DNA of 64,000 bases from Proruminimicrobium sp963666965. Lineage in GTDB: Bacteria > Elusimicrobiota > Endomicrobiia > Endomicrobiales > Endomicrobiaceae. Every line of letters begins with the position of its first letter. Position 1 is the stretch's first letter. This document shows, in pieces, positions 30,376-39,427 of this stretch. The position numbers and the translations under genes were made by a program. The notes under the pieces are model-generated. The model made no database searches and was not told the origin of the DNA. It saw only the letters and a program-made list of their open reading frames with translations. The stretch lies in assembly GCA_963666965.1 (NCBI GenBank), contig OY762939.1:124001-188000 (forward strand), read 5' to 3'.

Positions 30376-31836
30376 TTAAGATTTTAATAAGTCTATTAAA
30401 ATCTTATTTACCATCTGCGGATTAGCTTTTCCTTTTGATTTCTTCATAACCAATCCGACTATAGCGCCGATCGCTCTTTCTTTGCCGGCTTTATATTCCT
30501 CAACTATTTTCGGACTTTCCGCAACAGCCTCTTTACATATAGCAACTATCGCGCCTTCATCCGAAATTTGGACAAGTCCTTTTTCTTTTATAACAGTGTC
30601 AGGATCTTTTCCGTCGTTAAACATATCTTCAAAAACCATTTTCGCAATTTTGCCGGAAATAGTTCCTTTTATTATCAAAGCGACAAGCGTACCGAGATTT
30701 TCGGCTTTTACCGGAGATTCTTTTATAGTAAGTTTTGCGCTGTTAAGTTTGCCGAGAAGTTCCGTTGTGATCCAGTTTGCTATCTGTTTTCCTGAATTGT
30801 CAGCCTGTTTGGAAGCCGTCTCAAGGGCAGTTTCATAATAATCGGCAAGCGCTTTATCCGAGATAATAACATTTGCATCGTATTGCGATAATCCGCATTC
30901 TGAAATCAGTCTTTGTTTTCTTTTTTCAGGAAGTTCCGGAATATCTTTTTTTATTTTATTAATAAAATCATCGTCTAAAATTACAGGAACCAAATCAGGA
31001 TCGGGAAAATATCTGTAATCATGCGCGTTTTCTTTTGAACGCATTGATTTTGTAACTTTTTCGTCGGGATCCCAAGTTCTTGTTTCCTGAACTATTTTAC
31101 CGCCGTTTTCAACAACTTCTATCTGTCTTTGGATTTCATAAACTAAAGCTTCTTCAACTCCTGAAATCGTATTCATATTTTTTAATTCTGCTTTTGTTCC
31201 GAATTCTTTCTGCCCGACCGGCCTTATGCTGACGTTTGCGTCGCATCTGAATTTTCCTTCTTCCATATTGCAGTCTGACGTTTCAAGATATTCTATAAGG
31301 CTTTTTAAAGCCGTAAGATAAGCTGCCGCATCCTGCGGAGTTCTCATATCCGGCTCTGAAACTATTTCCATAAGAGGAATGCCGGTTCTGTTATAATCAG
31401 CAAGCGAATAATCAAGTTTTTTCATTCCTATATCGTGAACAAGTTTGCCTGCGTCTTCTTCAAGATGAATTCTTGTTATGCCTATTGTTTTTACGCCGCC
31501 GTCAACGGATATATTCAATTTGCCGTGCTCCGCAAAAGGAAGATCATACTGCGATATCTGGTAGTTTTTCGGAAGGTCTGGATAAAAATACTGTTTTCTG
31601 GCAAAAACCGATTTTTTGTTTATTCTGCATTCCAAAGCAAGACCTGTTTTAACTAGTAACTCAACTGCTTTTTTATTTAATACAGGTAAAACTCCGGGCT
31701 GGCCCGTACATACCGGGCAAATATTCGTATTAGGCTGGGAATGAAAATCCGTTGAGCAATTGCAGAAAACTTTTGTATCGGTTTTTATCTGCGAATGAAC
31801 TTCAAGTCCTATAACTGCTTCATATTTAGCGTTCAT
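30376..31836 (-). CDS. gatB: Aspartyl/glutamyl-tRNA amidotransferase subunit B
   Basis: 486 aa. Kinase/transferase subunit of GatCAB, which amidates Glu-tRNA(Gln) and/or Asp-tRNA(Asn). It starts YEAVIGLEVHSQIKTDTKVF and has NICPVCTGQPGVLPVLN, with zinc-binding Cys. The C-terminal YqeY-like tail binds tRNA. A perfect 12-bp stem with 4-nt loop (30378-30405) covers its last codons and may help end the transcript, though no U-run follows. Confidence 0.96.
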   Translation of the reverse strand: MNAKYEAVIGLEVHSQIKTDTKVFCNCSTDFHSQPNTNICPVCTGQPGVLPVLNKKAVELLVKTGLALECRINKKSVFARKQYFYPDLPKNYQISQYDLPFAEHGKLNISVDGGVKTIGITRIHLEEDAGKLVHDIGMKKLDYSLADYNRTGIPLMEIVSEPDMRTPQDAAAYLTALKSLIEYLETSDCNMEEGKFRCDANVSIRPVGQKEFGTKAELKNMNTISGVEEALVYEIQRQIEVVENGGKIVQETRTWDPDEKVTKSMRSKENAHDYRYFPDPDLVPVILDDDFINKIKKDIPELPEKRKQRLISECGLSQYDANVIISDKALADYYETALETASKQADNSGKQIANWITTELLGKLNSAKLTIKESPVKAENLGTLVALIIKGTISGKIAKMVFEDMFNDGKDPDTVIKEKGLVQISDEGAIVAICKEAVAESPKIVEEYKAGKERAIGAIVGLVMKKSKGKANPQMVNKILIDLLKS

Positions 31837-31838
31837 AA

Positions 31839-33299
31839 TTATATCCTCGGAAATTGTTTGTGAAAATCAGTCGCCTGCTGATATTTATAGGCGACATTAA
31901 ACATTTTTTCTTCATCAAAATATTTAGACAAAAGCTGCATTCCCAACGGAATACCTTCTTTTGAAAATCCGCACGGCACAGACATTCCGGCAACGCCGGC
32001 TAAATTGCATGATATCGTAAAAATATCGGATAAATACATCTGAAGCGGATCTGAGCTTTTTTCGCCTATTTTAAAAGCCGGAGTCGGAGCCGAAGGCGTC
32101 ATTATAATATCAACTTTTTCGTACGCTTTTTCAAAATCCTGTTTGATTAAAGTTCTTACTTTCTGCGCTTTGCCGTAATATGCGTCGTAATAACCGGCAG
32201 ATAATGCATATGTCCCGAGCATTATTCTTCTTTTAACTTCAGGACCAAAACCCTGCCCTCTTGATTTTTTATATTCATCCAATAAATTATCGCATTGTGC
32301 TCTAAATCCGTATCTTACTCCATCGTATCTTGCAAGGTTTGCCGAAGCTTCGCTGCAGCATATTATGTAGTAAACGGCTATTGCATAATCAGTGTGAGGA
32401 AGCGATATTTCAACGATCTCGCATCCGAGATTTTTATAAATTTTGATAGTTTCATCTATAGATTTTTTAACGTCTGCATCAAGTCCGTCTATAAAATATT
32501 CTTTCGGAAGTCCTATTTTTAAACCTTTCAAATCTTTATTTATATTTTTAACATAGTCCCCAACATCTTTGTTTATTGAAGTTGAATCTTTTTTATCATA
32601 ACCGGCTATAACGTTTAAAAGAAGCGCCGAATCTTCAACTGTTTTTGACATAGGCCCTATCTGGTCAAGAGAAGAAGCAAAAGCGACTGCTCCGAATCTG
32701 CTGACTCTTCCGTAAGTTGGTTTTACGCCTACAATTCCGCAGCAGCTTGCCGGCTGTCTGATTGAGCCGCCCGTATCTGTGCCGAGCGCCAGAGGAGCGG
32801 TCATCGCGCCTACCGCCGATGCACTTCCGCCTGAAGAACCGCCCGGAATACGGTCGGTATCCCACGGATTTTTTGTAGTAAAGAAAGCCGAATTTTCAGT
32901 TGAGGACCCCATCGCAAATTCATCAAGATTTGTTTTGCCTACAAATACGGCTCCTGAATTTTTTAATTTTTCTATGACTGTCGCATCGTAAGGGGCAATA
33001 TAATTTTCAAGTATCTTTGAAGAGGCCGTCATTTTTAAATCTTTTATTAGTATATTATCTTTAATAGCTATAGGAACGCCTTCCAAAGCGCCCGTTGCTT
33101 TACCTGAAGCGATTTTTTCGTCGCTGGCTTTAGCCTGCGCCATAGCGTATTCTTCCGTTATTTCCATATACGCTTTTATTTTAGAATCAGTTTCTTTTGC
33201 TCTTTGTATAAAAGCCTGCACGACTTCCGCGCTTTTTAACTGCTTTGTTTTTATTTTTTGTGCAAGTTCAGTTGCGGTCATTTTAATTATTTCGTTCAT
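31839..33299 (-). CDS. gatA: Aspartyl/glutamyl-tRNA amidotransferase subunit A
   Basis: 486 aa. Amidase-signature enzyme that frees ammonia from glutamine. The catalytic Lys is in AIKDNI, and the Gly/Ser-rich motif GGSSGGSASAVGA and DTGGSIRQPASCCG hold the cis-Ser and nucleophilic Ser. It is 2 bp upstream of gatB, in the order gatC-gatA-gatB. Confidence 0.96.
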   Translation of the reverse strand: MNEIIKMTATELAQKIKTKQLKSAEVVQAFIQRAKETDSKIKAYMEITEEYAMAQAKASDEKIASGKATGALEGVPIAIKDNILIKDLKMTASSKILENYIAPYDATVIEKLKNSGAVFVGKTNLDEFAMGSSTENSAFFTTKNPWDTDRIPGGSSGGSASAVGAMTAPLALGTDTGGSIRQPASCCGIVGVKPTYGRVSRFGAVAFASSLDQIGPMSKTVEDSALLLNVIAGYDKKDSTSINKDVGDYVKNINKDLKGLKIGLPKEYFIDGLDADVKKSIDETIKIYKNLGCEIVEISLPHTDYAIAVYYIICCSEASANLARYDGVRYGFRAQCDNLLDEYKKSRGQGFGPEVKRRIMLGTYALSAGYYDAYYGKAQKVRTLIKQDFEKAYEKVDIIMTPSAPTPAFKIGEKSSDPLQMYLSDIFTISCNLAGVAGMSVPCGFSKEGIPLGMQLLSKYFDEEKMFNVAYKYQQATDFHKQFPRI

Positions 33300-33324
33300 T
33301 TTTTAGCCTTTTTGATTTTATGTT

Positions 33325-33630
33325 TTAGTCTTCAATATCCATAACTTTTTCAACTTTAAAAAACATGCCGTCTTTAGCGGGTGCATTTTTAAAAATCGAT
33401 TCTATAGTTTGTTCGCTGCTTTTAACAACGGTATCTTCCCGCCAAACATTTTCGCCTGAAAACCCGTGGCTTGTCGGCTCAATTTTGGCAGTGTCGACTT
33501 CCTTAATTTTATCGACATAACCGAGAATAGAAGCAAGCTGTTCCGTCAGTTTTTCTTCTTCTTTTTGTTCAAACTCAAGTCTTGCAAGAGCCGCAACATA
33601 ATCAACGTCTTTCTTTGATATCTTCATCAA
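33325..33630 (-). CDS. gatC: Aspartyl/glutamyl-tRNA amidotransferase subunit C
   Basis: 101 aa. Small subunit that stabilises GatA-GatB. Typical start KISKKDVDYVAALARLEF and conserved LASILGYVDKIKEVDT and DGMFFKVEKVM end. First gene of gatCAB. A possible promoter (TTATAA, 17 bp, TATAAT at 33660-33665 on minus) lies about 30 bp upstream. Confidence 0.94.
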   Translation of the reverse strand: MMKISKKDVDYVAALARLEFEQKEEEKLTEQLASILGYVDKIKEVDTAKIEPTSHGFSGENVWREDTVVKSSEQTIESIFKNAPAKDGMFFKVEKVMDIED

Positions 33631-33659
33631 AAACTCCCTTCAATATCTGATATTTTCTA

Positions 33660-33688
33660 ATTATACAAAAAATAGATTCAATTTATAA
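33660..33688 (-). promoter_or_regulatory. Candidate promoter of gatCAB
   Basis: On the minus strand TATAAT (33660-33665) has a weak -35 TTATAA (33683-33688) at 17 bp. It lies in the 127-bp gap after hisF, which otherwise shows no clear terminator. Confidence 0.4.
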
Positions 33689-33757
33689 GCTTTTTTAATT
33701 AAAAAAACACGTTATATTATTTTTTCAAATTTTAATAATACGGACGGTTTTTATATC

Positions 33758-34510
33758 CTATCTTACTTCGATATTATTTTTTCTCATGTATTTTTTTAAA
33801 TCTGAAATTGAAAGTTCTTTGAAATGGAAAAGAGAGGCGGCAAGCACTGCCGATGCCCCTTTATTGCATACATCGACAAAATGTTCTTTTTTCCCGGCTC
33901 CGCCGGAAGCTATAACAGGCACATTAACGGCATTTGTAACTTTTTGCATCAGTTCCAAATCATATCCGTCTTTTGTTCCGTCTTTATCCATACTTGTAAG
34001 AAGTATTTCGCCTGCTCCCAGTTTTACTACTATTTTTGCCCATTCTATAACGTCAAGATTTTTTTTAGTTCTTCCGCCGTGCGTGTAAACAGACCAGCTT
34101 TTGCCGTCTCTTTTTGCATCTATGGCTACTACTATGCACTGGCTTCCAAATTTTTTGCTTCCGCTTGATATCAACTGCGGATTTTCAACAGCAGAAGTAT
34201 TTATTGATATTTTATCTGCGCCTGCTTTTAAAAGTTTTCTCATATCGTCAACCGTTCTTATTCCGCCGCCTACCGTAAGCGGTATAAAAACCTGTTCTGC
34301 AGTCTGTCTTACCACTTCAAACGTAATATCGCGTTTATCGGAAGAAGCCGTGATGTCAAGAAAAACAAGTTCGTCGGCACCTTCTTTGTTGTATCTTTTT
34401 GCTATTTCTACCGGATCTCCTGCGTCACGCAGATCTATGAAGTTGGTTCCTTTAACCACTCTTCCCGCATTAACGTCAAGACACGGTATTACTCTAATTG
34501 CCGATGGCAT
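33758..34510 (-). CDS. hisF: Imidazole glycerol phosphate synthase cyclase subunit
   Basis: 250 aa from the ATG at 34508-34510; a TTG start 7 codons earlier would be less usual. With HisH, it makes IGP and AICAR in histidine synthesis. The (beta/alpha)8 barrel carries RVIPCLDVNAGRVVKG with the catalytic Asp, TVGGGIRT, VVAIDAKRDG with the second catalytic Asp, and IASGGAG. It overlaps hisH by 17 bp. No other his genes are in the window. Confidence 0.95.
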   Translation of the reverse strand: MPSAIRVIPCLDVNAGRVVKGTNFIDLRDAGDPVEIAKRYNKEGADELVFLDITASSDKRDITFEVVRQTAEQVFIPLTVGGGIRTVDDMRKLLKAGADKISINTSAVENPQLISSGSKKFGSQCIVVAIDAKRDGKSWSVYTHGGRTKKNLDVIEWAKIVVKLGAGEILLTSMDKDGTKDGYDLELMQKVTNAVNVPVIASGGAGKKEHFVDVCNKGASAVLAASLFHFKELSISDLKKYMRKNNIEVR

Positions 34511-35147
34511 CTGATTTAACCTTTTTAACAAAATTTTTAAGAAGCATAAGCCCGTCAGTTGAACTCTTTTCCGGATGAAACTGGCATGCCCATATATTTT
34601 TTACCGCTACAGAGGAACAGAAATCCGAACCGTAATCAGTATAAGTCGCTATAACTTTTTTATCGTCGGGACAGCAGTAATACGAATGCACAAAATAAAA
34701 ATACGTTTCGTTTTTTATTTTACCATACATATCTTTTGCATACGGATTTTTTGTTATTTTTATGCGGTTCCAGCACATATGCGGAATTATCAGTTTTTTT
34801 GCTTTTGAAGATTTAAATTTTTTAACAGTTCCTTTTATTATATCAAGCCCTTTATGTTCGCCTTCTTCATAGCTTTTGGTAAATAAGAGTTGAAACCCGA
34901 GACAAATTCCGAGAAACATTTTTCCTGCATCTATATGTTTTTTCACTGCTTTATCGAATTTTTTTTCTTTTAATATTTCAATCGCCGGAGCAAAAGAACC
35001 TACTCCCGGCAGAACAACCGCATTATAATTTTCAAGCTGTTTTGCTTCAGTTATTATTTCTACATCGGCGCCGCAAAGCTCAAGCGCTTTTGAAACGCTT
35101 CTTAAATTGCCCATGCCGTAATCTATTATGGCTATTTTAGGATTCAT
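34494..35147 (-). CDS. hisH: Imidazole glycerol phosphate synthase glutaminase subunit
   Basis: 217 aa. Class I glutamine amidotransferase with IDYGMGNLRSVSKAL, FLGICLGFQLLF (nucleophilic Cys) and CQFHPEKSS (His, Glu). The motif normally PHMGWN reads PHMCWN here. It overlaps both hisF (17 bp) and glmS (4 bp), suggesting translation coupling with two other glutamine-linked genes. Confidence 0.93.
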   Translation of the reverse strand: MNPKIAIIDYGMGNLRSVSKALELCGADVEIITEAKQLENYNAVVLPGVGSFAPAIEILKEKKFDKAVKKHIDAGKMFLGICLGFQLLFTKSYEEGEHKGLDIIKGTVKKFKSSKAKKLIIPHMCWNRIKITKNPYAKDMYGKIKNETYFYFVHSYYCCPDDKKVIATYTDYGSDFCSSVAVKNIWACQFHPEKSSTDGLMLLKNFVKKVKSDAIGN

Positions 35148-36970
35148 TCTACAGTTACCGACTTTGCAAGATTTCTCGGCTGGTCAACGTCGCAGCCGCG
35201 CATCGTTGAAACATAATAAGCAAAAAGCTGTAAAGGAATAACATTTATTACAGGCGAGAAAATCTCGTCCGTTTCAGGAACTTCTATTCTGTAATCCGCT
35301 TTTTTTGCGATTTCTTTATCATCGGCGTTTACAATCGCTATTATTTTTGCTCCTCTTGCTTTTGCTTCTTCAATATTGCTTAAAACTTTTTCGTAAATTT
35401 TGCTCTTTGTAGCTATAACCATGACCGGCATCGTTTCGTCTATCAAAGCGATAGGCCCGTGTTTCATCTCGCCTGCGGCATAGCCTTCGGCATAAATATA
35501 AGAAATTTCTTTTAATTTCAAAGCGCCCTCAAGGGCTATCGGATAATTTAAATTTCTTGCAAGATATATAAATTGCTTTTTTGCGTGAAATTCTTTTGCT
35601 ATTTTTTCTATCGCGCCGGCCTGTTTGAGGCATTCCGTAACCTTTACGGGAAGATCCCACAAATATTTCACAAGCGTTTCAAGCTTATCTTTTGAAATCG
35701 TATCAAGTTTAGTCGCAAAATCAAGAGCAATTAAGTATAAAACCGTAAGCTGACCCGTAAAAGCTTTTGTTGACGCAACTCCTATTTCTGGTCCGCAGTG
35801 CGTATACAAAACGTTATCGGCTTCTCTGCTTATGCTTGAACCTACAACATTGCATATTGCAAGAGTTTTTGAACCTCTTTGCTTTGCCAGTCTTAACGCG
35901 GCAAGCGTATCTGCCGTTTCTCCGGACTGAGAAATAAATATTACAAGCGTTTTTTCGTTTATTACATGATCTCTGTATCTGAATTCAGAGGCTATATCAA
36001 CTTCGGTCGGTATCATCGCAAGGCTTTCCAAAACAAATTTTGCCGTAAGCCCGGCATGATAAGAAGTTCCGCATGCTATGATATATATTTTTGAAATTTC
36101 TTTTAAATAATCTTTCGTAATATTTATGCCGTCAAGAAGAACGGTATTTTGTTCCGAAGAAAGTCGTCCTCTAAAAGTATCCAAAATAGTCTGAGGCTGC
36201 TCATAAATTTCTTTAAGCATAAAATGCTTATATCCGGCTTTTTCGGCTTGTACTGCGTTCCATAATATTTTTTGGGTTTCTCTTTTTACTTCTTTGCCGC
36301 CGTTAAATATTTTTATTGAATCTTTTTGTATTTCGCAGATATCTCCGTTTTCAAGAAAAATGAAATCTCTGACGTAATTTAAAAGAGCCGATACGTCCGA
36401 CGCTATATAATTTTCGTCTTTACCTTTTGCAACTACAAGAGGAGCATCATAACGTGCAACTATAAGTTTCTCAGGCTCATCGGCGCATATAACGGCAAGA
36501 GCATAAGCTCCGCGGACTTCTTTCAAAGCGGATTTAACGGCTTCCAAAACGTCTTTTTTATAATATTTTTCTATTAAGTGGGCTATTACTTCCGTATCTG
36601 TTTCCGATTTAAAAATATGTCCTTCGGAAATAAGCTGCTTTTTTATTGAGACGTAGTTTTCTATTATGCCGTTATGAACTACTACGATTTTTCCGCTGCA
36701 GTCGGTATGCGGATGAGCATTTTCTTCGCAGGGTTTACCGTGGGTAGCCCATCTCGTATGACCTATTCCGTTATTTCCGGAAATAGGATTAGTTTCAAGA
36801 TTTGCTTTTAGATTTTTTAATTTTCCGACGCTTCTTCTTGTCAGTATTTCATTTTTTGATATTACCGCAATACCTGCAGAATCATATCCGCGGTATTCTA
36901 GTTTTTCAAGACCGTTGTATATGACTTCTGCAGAATTTTTTGAACCGATGTATCCGACTATTCCGCACAT
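35144..36970 (-). CDS. glmS: Glutamine-fructose-6-phosphate aminotransferase (isomerizing)
   Basis: 608 aa, normal length. Makes glucosamine-6-phosphate for peptidoglycan and lipopolysaccharide. N-terminal Ntn amidotransferase domain MCGIVGYIGSKN with catalytic Cys1 (after Met removal), YRGYDSAGIAV, and GHTRWATHG. Two SIS domains follow (about 285-420 and 455-590; SQSGETADT). The C-terminus is RNLAKSVTVE. No room for a glmS ribozyme leader. AAGGTG ribosome site. Confidence 0.97.
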   Translation of the reverse strand: MCGIVGYIGSKNSAEVIYNGLEKLEYRGYDSAGIAVISKNEILTRRSVGKLKNLKANLETNPISGNNGIGHTRWATHGKPCEENAHPHTDCSGKIVVVHNGIIENYVSIKKQLISEGHIFKSETDTEVIAHLIEKYYKKDVLEAVKSALKEVRGAYALAVICADEPEKLIVARYDAPLVVAKGKDENYIASDVSALLNYVRDFIFLENGDICEIQKDSIKIFNGGKEVKRETQKILWNAVQAEKAGYKHFMLKEIYEQPQTILDTFRGRLSSEQNTVLLDGINITKDYLKEISKIYIIACGTSYHAGLTAKFVLESLAMIPTEVDIASEFRYRDHVINEKTLVIFISQSGETADTLAALRLAKQRGSKTLAICNVVGSSISREADNVLYTHCGPEIGVASTKAFTGQLTVLYLIALDFATKLDTISKDKLETLVKYLWDLPVKVTECLKQAGAIEKIAKEFHAKKQFIYLARNLNYPIALEGALKLKEISYIYAEGYAAGEMKHGPIALIDETMPVMVIATKSKIYEKVLSNIEEAKARGAKIIAIVNADDKEIAKKADYRIEVPETDEIFSPVINVIPLQLFAYYVSTMRGCDVDQPRNLAKSVTVE

Positions 36971-37008
36971 AAAAACACCTTCTTAGCACAAATTTAATTT
37001 ACTATGAA

Positions 37009-37037
37009 AATATATCAAATTCCAATGATTTCTTCAA
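37009..37037 (-). promoter_or_regulatory. Candidate promoter of glmS-hisH-hisF
   Basis: On the minus strand TTGAAG (37032-37037), a 17-bp spacer and TATATT (37009-37014), about 38 bp before the glmS ATG. It is divergent from the promoter of the DGC-domain gene. Confidence 0.5.
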
Positions 37038-37045
37038 ATACGGTA

Positions 37046-37072
37046 TTGACAATGCCGGTCAGTTAGTATAAT
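37046..37072 (+). promoter_or_regulatory. Candidate promoter of the DGC-domain gene, 15-bp spacer
   Basis: A perfect TTGACA (37046-37051) and a perfect TATAAT (37067-37072), but separated by only 15 bp. Both boxes are consensus, and the short spacer suggests a need for an activator or another -10 register. Confidence 0.5.
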
Positions 37073-37103
37073 ATTTTGCTGCCATAAGTATTGAGGAGGA
37101 CAA

Positions 37104-37439
37104 ATGAAACAAAAACTTTTTTTCCCGTGCGCATGCGGTTCAAATGCCGGAATGCTCACTTATGAAATTTCAAAAAAACTTAAAGAATCAGGTTTTTCCG
37201 ATATGGAATCGATTGCAAAATTATCGGTCGAAATAGGCGCGACTGTAAATAATGCAAAAATCTCGGAAAGCATCGCGCTTGACGGATGCAAAGTCTGCTG
37301 CGCAAAAAAAGCGCTTGAATCAAAAGGCGTCAATCCGAAATCGATAGTTTTAACTGATCTTGGCGTAATCAAAGGAAAAACGCCTGTCAGCGAAGAGGTT
37401 TTGGAAGATTTGATAAAAAGGATAAAAGAAAATTTATAA
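37104..37439 (+). CDS. DGC-domain putative zinc-binding protein
   Basis: 111 aa. The motif DGCKVCCAKKALE with an Asp-Gly-Cys and further Cys, plus an N-terminal PCACGSNAG segment, match the small DGC-type putative zinc-binding family. The function in this family is unsettled. It has a GAGGAG site and its own promoter. It is followed by a small membrane protein gene. Confidence 0.75.
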   Translation: MKQKLFFPCACGSNAGMLTYEISKKLKESGFSDMESIAKLSVEIGATVNNAKISESIALDGCKVCCAKKALESKGVNPKSIVLTDLGVIKGKTPVSEEVLEDLIKRIKENL

Positions 37440-37488
37440 TTTATTTTTTCTTTTAAAAAATTCTCTTGCCCTGCGCCTTATCCCTGTT

Positions 37489-37968
37489 ATGGCGGCGGCG
37501 CTCATTTTAAAAAATATAAATTTAAACGCCGGAGCATATCTTTTTTTTATAAAAGGTCTGGTCTGGTTTTATCTTGTTTTCTTTATAATTTCCAATATAA
37601 AATCAAAATATTTCGAATATCCGAAAGCTTTTAAATTTTTAAAACAATATCTGCTTGCCGTAACGGCTTTTTTTATTTTTTATGAAAATTCCGCGCTTTT
37701 GGCAAAAATGCCAAAAATTGAATTTATTATTTTTATATCGGCTGTTTTAATATGGATTGTTTTTCTGATTATTTTTAATAAGAAAATTAAATTCAATTTA
37801 AACGCGGTTTCTGTTTGTTTTGAAATTATTTTAATCTTATCGCTGATTATTTTCGGCATAAAATCGCAAATAACTTTTTATATGTTATCGGCTGCTGCTT
37901 TTGACTTTTTATACACTGTATGTTTTTTTGCTGCCGCAAACCATTTCAATAAAAAACATCTTTACTGA
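37489..37968 (+). CDS. Small integral membrane protein, unknown
   Basis: 159 aa, very hydrophobic, with about five predicted transmembrane segments (around 14-36, 48-66, 76-96, 104-122 and 126-148) and no charged motif I recognise. The ATG at 37489 lacks a good ribosome site and the frame is open further upstream, so the start is uncertain. Its end overlaps the convergent MATE gene by 7 bp. Strong hydrophobic periodicity argues for a real gene. Confidence 0.55.
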   Translation: MAAALILKNINLNAGAYLFFIKGLVWFYLVFFIISNIKSKYFEYPKAFKFLKQYLLAVTAFFIFYENSALLAKMPKIEFIIFISAVLIWIVFLIIFNKKIKFNLNAVSVCFEIILILSLIIFGIKSQITFYMLSAAAFDFLYTVCFFAAANHFNKKHLY

Positions 37969-39362
37969 TTCATTTCTATAACGCGCATGTTTTTCCATTT
38001 TCCGCCGTAATATCTTAAAACAAAAATTACGGTTATCGTAACGCTGTATGAAAGCATTATGCTCCAATATAGATAAACATTATGTATATTGAATACTGAA
38101 TTTAAAAGATATAACGGAATTACGACTATTCCGAGTGCCGACAAAATAAGAGTTTTCATTACAAAAGCGGTGTCCCCAGCTCCTTTTATTGCAAATGAAA
38201 CAATAAAGCAAACTGGATCGCAAAAAGCATATATTATGAGAAATACAAGCAGATTGTTTATTACAGGCTTTAATTCCGCTATAACCGTTCCCGTATAACC
38301 TTCCACAAAAAAATATACAAGATAATCCATGAAAAAAACGTATGTTAAAATAACAAGACAGCTGTGGAGCAAAGCTATGTGAAATCCTGAATAAACGCTG
38401 CGCTCGGCAAGAAAAACATTATTTCTGCCGAGATTCTGTCCGACCATAATCGCAGTCGTTATGCCAAGGCCTATAAGAGGCATGAAAACAAGCATATTGA
38501 TATTGATAAGAATGGTAGTGGCTGTAAGAGCAGTTATTCCTATTTTGCCTATCATAAATATAAAAAAAGTCCATCCGAATATATCAAAGAAAAGCTGGAC
38601 TCCGTTGGCAAATCCGTATTTGAAAAGCCTATTCATAAATTCAAAATCAAGATTGAATATCTTTGTATTAAAAAGCATTGCATTATTTTTTCTCAGTATC
38701 AACAAGACATATATAAACAGCATAATAAAAGATGAGATAAGCGTAGCGATGCCGGCTCCTTTTATTCCCATTGACGCAAATCCGAATTTTCCGAATATAA
38801 ATATATAATCAAAAATTACGTTAAAAACTATCGCGGCAAGATTTACGAGAACTATCACTTTAGTTTTTCCCTGCCCTGCGTAAAAACCTGCAAACGCTGT
38901 TGACGCTATTACCGGAAAAGCACCGTAACATAAAAACTGAAAATAAATTATTTCATACTTCATAATTTCAGGATCATGTCCTATAAGCGTAAATATAGGA
39001 CCTGAGAAAAAAGAAAGAATAAAAAGAATAAACGCTCCTATAAAAGACATATAAACGGCCTGCCATACTGCCGGACCTATTTTTGAATAATCTTCTTTCC
39101 CGTAATACTGGGCGACAAAAACATCAACGTAGCTTATAGTCCCTATAAATAAACCCATTATCGTAAAATTTAAAAGACCTGCCGGAAGAGACGCCGCCAG
39201 TTCAACCTGAGAATGCCACGACAAAAACATTCTGTTTATAAACTGCTGAACGGAAGTCAAACCTGTCGAGATAATAAGAGGAATCGCTATATTAAGAAAT
39301 TCTCCGTATCCGGCACGGCATTTGTATCTTTTGATAAATTTTTTAATAATTTTTGAAAACAT
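37962..39362 (-). CDS. MATE family efflux transporter
   Basis: 466 aa with about 12 membrane segments in two similar halves, consistent with multidrug and toxin extrusion. It starts with a basic N-terminus (KIIKKFIKRYKCR) and has the typical NIAIPLIISTGLTSVQQFINR first helix. It exports organic cations or drugs using Na+ or H+; the substrate is not predictable. It lies 65 bp downstream of the Crp/Fnr gene on the same strand, so it could be in its regulon. Confidence 0.92.
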   Translation of the reverse strand: MFSKIIKKFIKRYKCRAGYGEFLNIAIPLIISTGLTSVQQFINRMFLSWHSQVELAASLPAGLLNFTIMGLFIGTISYVDVFVAQYYGKEDYSKIGPAVWQAVYMSFIGAFILFILSFFSGPIFTLIGHDPEIMKYEIIYFQFLCYGAFPVIASTAFAGFYAGQGKTKVIVLVNLAAIVFNVIFDYIFIFGKFGFASMGIKGAGIATLISSFIMLFIYVLLILRKNNAMLFNTKIFNLDFEFMNRLFKYGFANGVQLFFDIFGWTFFIFMIGKIGITALTATTILININMLVFMPLIGLGITTAIMVGQNLGRNNVFLAERSVYSGFHIALLHSCLVILTYVFFMDYLVYFFVEGYTGTVIAELKPVINNLLVFLIIYAFCDPVCFIVSFAIKGAGDTAFVMKTLILSALGIVVIPLYLLNSVFNIHNVYLYWSIMLSYSVTITVIFVLRYYGGKWKNMRVIEMNQ

Positions 39363-39427
39363 GGCAGATATTAAAGCAAAATAATTAAATAGTATAAAGT
39401 TTTTTATAACGGAGTTTTTTGTTTATG

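Noticed and set aside
36971..37045. glmS ribozyme in the glmS leader
   Set aside because: The leader is only about 30 nt from the predicted start, too short for the ribozyme core.
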